A DNA stretch of 64,000 bases, from assembly GCA_012976225.1 (NCBI GenBank), contig JAAVVG010000001.1, forward strand, positions 620,001-684,000, given 5' to 3'. A program made the translations under genes and the position numbers. This document shows positions 56,501 through 64,000 of this stretch, one piece after another; position 1 is the first letter of the stretch; every line of letters starts with the position of its first letter. This DNA comes from Golubevia sp. BC0850 (Eukaryota > Basidiomycota > Exobasidiomycetes > Golubeviales > Golubeviaceae). Under the pieces are notes generated by a model, which had not been told where the DNA came from, ran no database searches, and was given only the letters and a program-made list of their open reading frames with translations.

Positions 56501-57718
56501 TGGGGCTTCCAGACCCGATGATCCCAGGATGGACTTGAGAATGTTGAGGACTCGGACTGACTGGAGGTTGGAGTTGAAAAGTGCTTCCACCTGGAGTAGA
56601 GGTGGCAGTTCCAAATCCAAAGGTGTTCCAGGGAGAGTTAGAGTTGACAGCACTGCCTCCAGATGTAAGAGGACCTCCTGACATTCCTTCAGCGAAGCTG
56701 CTATGAGTTGGAGTTCCTGGGTTCTCCATCCCAGAAGAAGGAGTCCATGGTCTAGACGCTTGAGTGGTCACTGGTGCTCCGGAGAATGATCTGACGCTTG
56801 AGGGTCTACGACTGGGAGAGGAAGGGTAGGGGAAGGTGGCTCCAGTCGGATTTCGATCCTCTCTATGCCTGTGAAGCAGATCCAGCACGATGTTGTCGAT
56901 TCTTGAAGATGGCTGTTGCAGTGAAAATACCAGAGCCACAAGGTCAGAGATAGAGTTCAATCAGAAGGAACATTTCAACTCTGCTCTGTCCCCCCACACT
57001 TGCTTTTATCAGCTCCTTAACTCACCACTTCGAACCCTTCTACTTCCATCAAAGCCCTCGACAACTTCTCCCTGACAATTTCTATTCTTTCCTCATCATC
57101 TTCATCCCTATCCAAAGCTGAAAGGATCTCGTTTTGCAGCTCCTTTGTTGAAGTGGATCTGTCCTTCTGGCCATTTGTAGAGCCCACTCTGCTCATCAGG
57201 CTGGGTTCCGGATTGGGACTGTCAGAAGAAGGAGCTGGAGTGAAAGCAGTAGGACCATTAAGAAAGCTGAGACTTGAATTTGAAGTTGAACTAGATGAAG
57301 AGTCCATAGGATTGGAGTCCTCCTCATCCAAATCGTATTGATTCAACTTGGAGACTAGAGAACCTAGAGCTCTCCTATCATCTTCCTCCTCATCTTGATC
57401 TTCGTTGTTTCCGTTTGCATTGTCCTCCTCTTCTTCATCTTCATCGTCATCCTCAGGACCCTCTGCTGAGGAGAGGGTGCTAGGTTTCTGAGGTCTATAA
57501 GCAGAAACGGAACCAGAAGCGGAAAGGAAGGAGGGACTCCTTGTCAAAGCTGGAGGAGCTGGGTTAGAGGATGAAGCTGAAGTTGAGCTTGATTGAATAG
57601 GAGTTGATGATCTGATTGTGAAGATAGAGTCTAGATAGGAACGAGTGTGAGATTGAAGGTGGGATGGGTTAGAGGTGGTGGGATGATTCAATCTTGGTGA
57701 CACTGGTGGGCCAGTCAT
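53581..57718 (-). CDS. CCCH zinc finger, DUF1771 and Smr domain protein
   Basis: Predicted RNA-binding protein, possibly acting in mRNA surveillance as Smr proteins do (Cue2/N4BP2 type), though no nuclease activity is shown. Exons 57026-57718, 55008-56912, 53979-54927, 53744-53880 and 53581-53634 join in phase to give 1245 aa. The N-terminal part is low complexity with an acidic run and helix ERIEIVREKLSRALMEVEGF. A UBA/CUE-like segment (WSPDQVEEALSRNGWDVEAT) follows. Two CCCH fingers: CRYFLAGECRRADCRFSH and LCRFWLRGQCLNDPCNFVH, the second spanning intron 2. DUF1771: NQCLAKASQAYRSGNGAQAR then AEESKVAA. Smr: FIDLHGLHAEEAVEMAEEFL, GVGAGRHSS and the end ASWGYPYGEQEGILIVDPLT. Smr catalytic-type motifs (DLHG, GxGxHS) are intact. 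Residues 250-850 are Ser/Pro/Gly-rich with a Gln run. Confidence 0.9.
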
Positions 57719-58423
57719 GGCTATTAAAGTGATTTAGATTGAAAGAGATTCAATCTTGAAGTTGAATTGAAGATTGAAAGAAGCAAGAAAGAAGAGGAAG
57801 ATGAGAGGGAATAGAAGGAAGGGGTTCTGGTTTCTGGAGATAGACAATTGGATGCAGTAGAGCCTTGGGCCAGTCTGTTTTCTCTCTTGTCTTGACTTTC
57901 GTTGGAAGTGGTTGAGGTTCAATGGATACTTGAGATCAAATAAGAACTAGGATCTCCTAATTCAAACCATTTGGAATGTGATGAAGAAAGGTGGTTTGGG
58001 GGCTGGATAACTTTTCTTTTGCCTCTATTTCGCAGCACACGTTGAAGAACAACAAGTCAACAAGTCATTCTTGGAACGCTCCTAATTGATCGGTGAGAGA
58101 TTGAATTCTCCAGGAAACAATTTACAAACAAAAGCAAAGGGAGAAGAAAGGTTGTTGGGGAAATAGAGGGGAGTGGAGGAGGGTGAGAGGGGTGCGATAT
58201 AACCAAGCCCACGCCTTTGAAAATAGGAGACGAAGAGAGAAGGGAAAATGGCAAAGCGCAAAATGGGAGCTACATGTACTTTAAAGAAGAGAATGTTTGT
58301 TTGTGTCTGTGTAAGAGATCCTACTTCTCTCCTCCCATCCCTCCCTGACCCTCTCCCTGTTCCATCTTTGCATCTGCGCCATTCGGCTTTCGAATCGATA
58401 CGCCCTTATTTGGCTTGATTAGG
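57719..58423. other. Intergenic, CCCH-Smr promoter
   Basis: 705 bp upstream of the CCCH-Smr gene and downstream of CHO1. The part at 57740-57960 has several TTGAA/GATTGAA repeats. No coding region or TATA box is supported. Confidence 0.5.
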
Positions 58424-59783
58424 TTAGAACTTAGGGAAGTGAATAGTCTTGCTCAAAAGTAGAGTAGCCCAAACTGCCCAGATAAGACTTAATTTATGCA
58501 TTTCGATCAAACCAAAGTCCATCAACCAAGCCAAAGTTTCCTTCTTGAGTCCTAGAGATAGAGTCCCATTGAGATAGTTAAAGAAGGTAGCAATGAAAGG
58601 AGAAAGATCCAAAGACCACTTTCCAAGAGGAATTCCTTGACCTAGATTAGCACCTGGAATAGAATCTTTAAGACTTCCAGTGAATTGAAGGTTTGAAGCG
58701 ATTTGATGTGACATAGCTAATCCCCCTGGTTCGACTCTTCCAGCTAATAAACAAAGAGCCATTCCACCAACCAAGATCAAAGAAGAAGGAATTGGTAAAC
58801 CTTCGAAGTATCTTGCTTTTCCGGATGAGTCATGAGGGATAGAGGCTGTGGTGACGTTGAAACGAGCTAAACGAGCGATTCCTGAACAGACGAATATTGT
58901 GAGGAATAGAGTATCCAATGGTAAACGAAGACCTAAGGCGAAAGCAGCGAAAGCTGGAGCTGCTCCGAATGAGAGCTGGAGAGTACAGGAACGAGAGAAA
59001 AGAACTGTCAGTAAGGAGAGATGTTGAAGCAGCTAAAAAATGAAGAACTCACTGAATCGGCTAAACTGTCAAGTTCTTGTCCAAGCATACTACTACTCTT
59101 TCTCCATCTGGCAACCTTTCCATCTAAGAGATCAAAGATGGCTCCGAAGACTGGGAACCAAAGAGCCATCCATGCGTGCTTTGGATCAGAGGTTAATAGG
59201 TATTTTCCAGAAGAGAATAGAGATTGAGCACCACAGAAACCGTTCATCAAGGTGAAAGCGTCTGCTAGATGGAAGTTGCTAGAGAGGAGAGGCGTGGCAG
59301 AGGAGAGAGATTAGGTTCAGTACGACAGACGCTCACAACAGGGCACAGAGACTTTCAGAAGCTTGCCCAGTCTGTAAAATTGACCTGAAAAGCTCTTTTG
59401 CAAGAAAAACACGGCCTCATTGCCTTGGAAGTGAGAGAAGAGGTCAAGTGAGAGAAGCTTCTAGGAAGAACAGGCAGCATGTCCTATTCTCTTCAACTGA
59501 CAACCTCTCTTTCTTCCAATCGATACGATGTCTGAGGTTTGTTTTCTAGAGAATTCACCAACTGCTCTCCCCCAAACATCGATGCCAGAGATCCAACCTA
59601 GCTGACTGCATTCACTCACCGTACCAAACTGAAATGACCCTCAGTCTCCACGAATTTCCTCAACTCATTTTCTTTCTTCTCGTCTGGTTTTGAAGAGGAA
59701 GCATTGGTCTGCTTTGCTAGAGAGCTGTTTGATTTAGCTGCTTTGTTGGTTGGAGCAATAGCAGTTGAAGAAGAGGCAGCCAT
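58424..59783 (-). CDS. CHO1: CDP-diacylglycerol--serine O-phosphatidyltransferase
   Basis: Makes phosphatidylserine from CDP-diacylglycerol and serine in the ER. Exons 59620-59783, 59053-59278 and 58424-58975 join in phase to give 313 aa. The CDP-alcohol phosphotransferase signature is complete across [20 protein letters not shown] and DSLADS (D-G-x2-A-R-x8-G-x3-D-x3-D). Preceding family residues are [20 protein letters not shown]. Membrane helices include [34 protein letters not shown] and [16 protein letters not shown]. The N-terminal 55 residues are polar Ser/Ala/Lys-rich, as in fungal Cho1, which carries the regulatory phosphosite there. Intron 1 is long (341 bp). Start at [14 protein letters not shown]; longer open frame upstream lacks family likeness. 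Yeast Cho1 is 276 aa. Full set of catalytic residues, so probably active. Confidence 0.93.
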
Positions 59784-61107
59784 GAGTGAAGAGAGACTTT
59801 TAGATGCAACTCCTGAACTTGGATGAGAAGGAGGTGAAGAAGTTGAGAGAAAAGGAATTTTGAGGTTTCGAAGTTGAAATGAAAGTTGAATCTGCAGTTG
59901 AAGAAGTGATTGATCTATAAGGAGAGAGAGGAAGGGGCAAAGGAAGTGAACGTGGTGGGTCAGAGGGAGGAAAAGTCTGTCAGTATGGAAAGAAGCAAGA
60001 TATTTGTTGATAGGAAGAGTTCTTTGATTCAACGATAGCTTGATACTGACGGGTCTGTACTGGCAGATATAGTTCCAGGCATAAGAAGTGAAAGTGGAGA
60101 CAAATAAAAACGCACTTATTACGCAGTACGCTTGCTTCCCTCTTACCCTGGACCAGGCCCATATTCACCGTTTGAAGGTGAACATGAGCAGATGGTTTGA
60201 GACTAGGACGTTGAACTACAGCAAATGAAAAAATGGAACAAAACAAGAGTTAAATCGGGAAAACAAAAGTCTGTAGGGTGAACGAGGGAGTGAGTACGAA
60301 CTTGCAGTGAACTGAACTAAAGCAGATGATGAAGCAAGTAAGCAGCCTCGTCTGAATTGGATAGGATTATAATGGAGATTCAGATATGAGGGGCAAAGAA
60401 AGCCAGGGGCTGTTGAAGAGAAAGCGACAGAACCGCAAATGTGAAGTTGACGGGTCGGGATGGGAGAGCGTTAGGCAAGAAAAAAGGAAGTTTGCCAACT
60501 GAGAGACCAAGAAGGTATATCCATTCTAATGAATCATAAAAAATTAAGCAAGGGAGTTATCACAACCTTCTACCCTTTACGGAGCTTTCCGTGACTTGAC
60601 CAAGATACCCTTGACCATTTGTCTCCTCCTGAAATCTGATTCTCACTACTATTTGAACTTGAAGAGAGGAAACACTCTCTAGTAAGATGGAGTTTCTTTG
60701 TTTCTTGGGGATGGTAATGCGAGTCGAGTTCTCTTTTCTCAACGTGTTCGACTGTCCAACATCAGAGCAAGGGGTTGACCACATGATTCTTGACAGCGTA
60801 CTTTGAGAAGCTCACCCTTCTTTTGATTCTATTCCATTTTCGAACACAGAGCACTTCCATTGGATTTGATTTAAACCTGATAAAGCAAGCAGATATGAAT
60901 TGACTAGGAATGAAATCGAGATGATGCGATGATGTTAGGTTGTCCAATTGAGATGCAAGAAACGATTAGATACAAATACAGCAAAGAGATATGAGAGTCA
61001 AGTTTGGAATTGAAAGAAGCGACAAATAAGTATTGTTGTAAAGATGGCGAATCCTCCAAGTCGAAGCGCACCTTTCTATCCCCGCCCTTCCCCTCACCTC
61101 CGCAGCC
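59784..61107. other. Long intergenic region, no supported gene
   Basis: 1.3 kb upstream of CHO1. Minus-strand open stretches at 59980-60246, 60560-60784 and 60762-60947 have splice-like ends (GTAAGAGGG near 60140) but no recognisable domain or consistent join. A noncoding 5' exon of CHO1 or a small gene is possible; I cannot support either. Confidence 0.45.
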
Positions 61108-62500
61108 CTACTCCCTACGAGCTGCTTTCCAGGTCATGCTTCTATAAATTCCTTCCCCTATTTCCCTTCTCTTCCCCTTTCCTTTGCCATCCTTGCTAGC
61201 TTTGATCGGAGGAGCGATAGAAGAATCGACAGAGTCACTTCTTTTTCTTTTGTTCTTAGCGTTCGAGTTCGAACCGCTTTGAGATCCTCGCTTTGAGCCA
61301 ATTCTAGAACTTGAGCCTCCACCACCAAGTTCAGCAGACCGAGCTTTCTTCTTTCTCTCTTCTGGACCTTTAGCTTGCGTGAAAAAAATCTTGTTTCCGT
61401 CGATGTTCAAGCTCTGGTTCCTGAACCTTAGGATTGTAGCTCTAACCTCCCCTAGCGAAGAGAATGAGATCAAACGAAGTTCTGACCAGCGCGTTTGACT
61501 CTCGTGATCTTTCCAGCCCCTGAGAACTTCTCTCTTAATTTTCTTTCGGTGGTGGTTGAAGGTAGGTTTCCGGCAAAGACCTGGAAGTTTGGATCGTCGA
61601 TCTTACTAAGGGGACCTTCGGCTTGATCTTGCTCTCTGGAAAAGCGTGGAATTTCTCCAGACTGACAGAGCTTGAAGGCCTGCATAGAGAGGGGAGAGAA
61701 GAGGTAAGAGGGGAAGTAGGCTTTCGACTTCTCAAACCTTCAAGTCCAAAACCATAGACGATTCACTTACACTTAGAACCAGGCTTGAAGGACAAGGGGA
61801 CACTCACAGAAGTTCTTTCGACGATCTCTTCAGCGGTGACTCCGGCGACGCTCTTCAGTAACGAGTCAGGGTCGACTTCGACGATAAAGCTCTTTGACAA
61901 GACTCTCAAGAGTCCAGAGAAGGTCCCCAAGATTCCTATGAGGTTATTTGTGCCACTAGAGATGTTCATGTCTGTGAAACACGGGGCGGAGACAGGGAAA
62001 GGGAGAGCCTTAGCAAAAGGTTCCAACCCAAACGAAGGATGACAGAGAAACTCACCAGGATCTTGAGGATTCTCGATACTAATAGCCATTTGAGAAAATA
62101 CCTGATTCTTCGGAAAGAAATCCACAGCTTTCATCTCCTTCTTGAAAGGTCCATTGACACTGATTCCGTCGGTGCTGTAATCAAAATTAACGTAAAACTT
62201 CAAGAATTCCATGAGAACGACTCCGACATGATTGGAATAAGCATCTAGAGACATCAGTAAATCGAGATTGTTCTGCAGTAAAGAAGGAAATTTCGAGAGC
62301 GGCGTGAGTGACGGCGATCATCTTGTTGTCGTCGTCACAGCTATGCCGTAGGCGATAGCTCTGCTGAGAGTAGCAATTCACCTCCAAGAGACTGAAAGCC
62401 ATCACCACGATACTGTAACTACTTGAACCACCAGAAAATCGAAGAAGAAACATGCCACCAAACACGATTGCCATGCATTTGGTCCTTTTGTTGCCAAGCG
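61108..62500 (-). pseudogene. TRF4-like nucleotidyltransferase remnant with C-terminal RRM
   Basis: Remnant of a TRF4/PAPD5-type RNA nucleotidyltransferase (TRAMP poly(A) polymerase family). Recognisable parts, in order: FSGGSSSYSIVVMAFSLLE (GG-SSY motif of the central domain, about 62382-62460), an exon 62056-62272 with VGVVLMEFLKFYVNFDYSTD and AISIENPQDP (PAP-associated domain), and 61808-61971 with MNISSGTNNLIGILGTFSGL. These joins are in phase. Exon 61473-61679 then begins AFKLCQSGEIPRF and carries the first half of an RRM (FQVFAGNLPSTTTERKLREK), continued in 61108-61472 (LISFSSLGEVRATILRF) and a basic tail. Two things are wrong: the catalytic GS...DxD domain is missing upstream, and the RRM halves are out of frame by one base near 61480. 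I read this as a decayed, 5'-truncated gene. Confidence 0.55.
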
Positions 62501-62814
62501 AGTCGTTCTGGAGCTCTCTTGTCCTTCTAACCCTCGTTCAAAGATCATCACTTGATTGAGACTTGGGGTGATATAGTAATAAAGTTCGAATCTATGGTAA
62601 TCAACGAGAATGTCAATTGTCACTCCCCTCTCGGTGTGCAAGCAACTCGACGAGACAGACTCGGCTCATTCTCTTTTCGAGCGACGTGTTGAACGTTGAA
62701 GGATTAGAATTTTCAGAGCTGTGGTCTGTTCCAGAGAGAACATCACGAACCCAGATGTAAAAATCTCGTCGTACACGTGTACGCGCGCCTGTGTGCGCCT
62801 TTAACTCTACTATC

Positions 62815-63822
62815 ATGCAGGAAGTTCTCTTCCCACTCATTCTTCCTTCTTTTCTTCGCATATCATTTCTATCACGTACGAGATCTTCAGTCATACCAGC
62901 TTCAAGCAGAGATACTGGAGTCAATCCTGCTGAGTTCACTGAATTCGACTAGTGAGTGAAGTGTGGATTCTCATCATCGACTTCAAGTCGATCTTACTCA
63001 CTTCCCCTCTCTCTTCTTCCCACCTTCCTCTTACTTCTTTCTCTTTTTCCAATTCAGTCATCTTTTTAAAGTATTATCGTAGTGAGTTTCGCCTCTGTAC
63101 TGCCAACTTTTACGTTTTGGTAGCTCGATGGTTCGAGGCTCACGAACCCGTCTCCTTCGCTTCCAAAATTTCTTGGTCGATTTCGTATGATTCCTTTTCA
63201 GGTAACATTCACGTCCAAGCCAAAGACGCCAAAACATCTCCTGCTATCGATCCTCACTGCTTCGAAGTCAAATCTGATCTCTCTGTCTTGGCCAAAGCTG
63301 TCGAATACTGCGATAAGATCGTCGAAGCGGACGTTTTGAAGGGCGAAATCACTAGACGTCAAGATACAGATTCTGAGGAGTACAAGACTGACAAGGATTA
63401 CGAAGAGGTGAGTAAGAGCCTTCCCAGGCTTGCCGCAAAGACCTTCAAACTGATCTCTTTTGTTCTGTTTTCTTACCATTCTACAGTTCGTCAAACATTT
63501 CTCTGAGATCATGTATTATCACGTTGGAACTTGCACGATGGCTTCCAAGGAAGAAGGAGGAGTAGTTGATGAAAGACTCGGAGTCTATGGAGTTTCAGGA
63601 TTGAGAGTCGTCGACACTAGTATCATCCCTTTGCACGTCTCTTCCCACATTGTCAGGTGAGTAACGACCTTATCGTGCGATTATAATCTTCCACTGTTCA
63701 TCGCGAAGCAACACTTACATATAGACAGATTCTGACGATATCTTTCGCATCTCCCCCCTTTTCCCAGCGCTGTCTACGCCATTGGAGAGAAAGCTGCCGA
63801 CATGATCAAAGCAGATGCCTGA
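62815..63822 (+). pseudogene. GMC oxidoreductase, internally deleted
   Basis: Remnant of a glucose-methanol-choline (GMC) flavoenzyme. Exon 62815-62951 reads as the N-terminus, with a hydrophobic leader (MQEVLFPLILPSFLRISFL) and VNPAEFTEFDY, where the family goes on to the FAD-binding GGG motif. That motif and about 400-450 residues are absent. The C-terminal end is well preserved in exons 63202-63407, 63487-63656 and 63768-63822: GNIHVQAKDAKTSPAIDPHC, the active-site region [20 protein letters not shown] (HVxGT type), [20 protein letters not shown] and the final helix YAIGEKAADMIKADA. Splice sites of these three exons are perfect and in phase. A 24-nt exon-like piece at 63058-63081 does not restore phase. 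An internal deletion is the simplest reading. Confidence 0.65.
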
Positions 63823-64000
63823 AATTTCTCATTAAAATCGCATTCGAAACTTTGGTTTTCAAATGAATGTGTGTATTTCGAAGTTGAAAAAGAGACAATG
63901 AAACAAGAGCTTATTTGTGTGTTTTAAAATTGACCTACAAGAATGACTACGGAGAAAGGGGTTGTTTTTTCGGATGATTTTCTTTTATTCACGACCCCAA

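Noticed and set aside
60560-60947. Two linked minus-strand open stretches
   Set aside because: Possible GTGAGC donor between them, but no start, no domain and no consistent phase.
1-64000. Intact transposon, LTR element or viral insertion
   Set aside because: No transposase, reverse transcriptase, integrase or capsid-like frame and no long terminal repeats were seen on either strand.

Overview
The window is nuclear DNA from a filamentous or yeast-like fungus, almost certainly a basidiomycete. The evidence is gene-dense sequence (about 29 loci in 64 kb) with many short introns (mostly 50-110 bp). Most donors read GTGAGT and most acceptors CAG. Family content also fits: a DUF6534 membrane protein, a DUF7704 protein, a CCCH-DUF1771-Smr protein and long serine-rich insertions in conserved proteins. 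I cannot name the genus. There is no CRISPR, operon structure, rRNA, tRNA or intact transposon that I can support.

Layout. 0.7-8 kb: a divergent pair, the CTDK-I cyclin CTK2 (-) and the RNA polymerase III subunit RPC53 (+), then an UNC93-like membrane protein (+). 8-20.4 kb: a TATA-driven orphan gene (+), UTP18 (-), a glutaredoxin-like protein (-), a START-domain lipid-binding protein (-), a DUF6534 seven-helix protein (-) and an IQM-like calmodulin-binding protein (-). 20.9-25.7 kb: an unrecognised protein (+), the complex I assembly factor CIA30 (-) and an AIM3/BBC1-like protein with a papain-like cysteine-protease fold (+). 25.7-29 kb: a patch of gene decay with a broken secreted protein (-) and a 5'-truncated LRR/F-box-like gene (+). 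29.5-37.7 kb: biotin protein ligase BPL1 (-), a Zn2Cys6 transcription factor (-) and two small unknown genes (-). 38.2-50.6 kb: nucleoporin NIC96 (+), CCZ1 (-), DSC2 (+), a small membrane protein (-) and methionine sulfoxide reductase MXR1 (+). 50.9-59.8 kb: an unknown protein (+), a DUF7704 protein (+), the CCCH-Smr protein (-) and phosphatidylserine synthase CHO1 (-). 61.1-63.8 kb: a second decay patch with a TRF4-like RNA nucleotidyltransferase remnant fused to an RRM (-), head to head with an internally deleted GMC oxidoreductase (+).

The genes are mostly housekeeping and do not form one pathway. Loose themes are transcription and ribosome production (CTK2, RPC53, UTP18), mitochondrial and redox function (CIA30, glutaredoxin-like, MXR1), membrane traffic and lipids (CCZ1, DSC2, CHO1, START) and calcium/actin-patch functions (IQM-like, AIM3/BBC1-like). 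Exon joins were worked out by hand from splice consensus, phase and family alignment from memory. Most models close in frame. Uncertain joins are stated. The most interesting items are the plant-type IQM architecture in a fungus, the putative catalytic Cys/His pair in the AIM3/BBC1-like protein, the uORF that could switch MXR1 between anchored and soluble forms, and the two decay patches.
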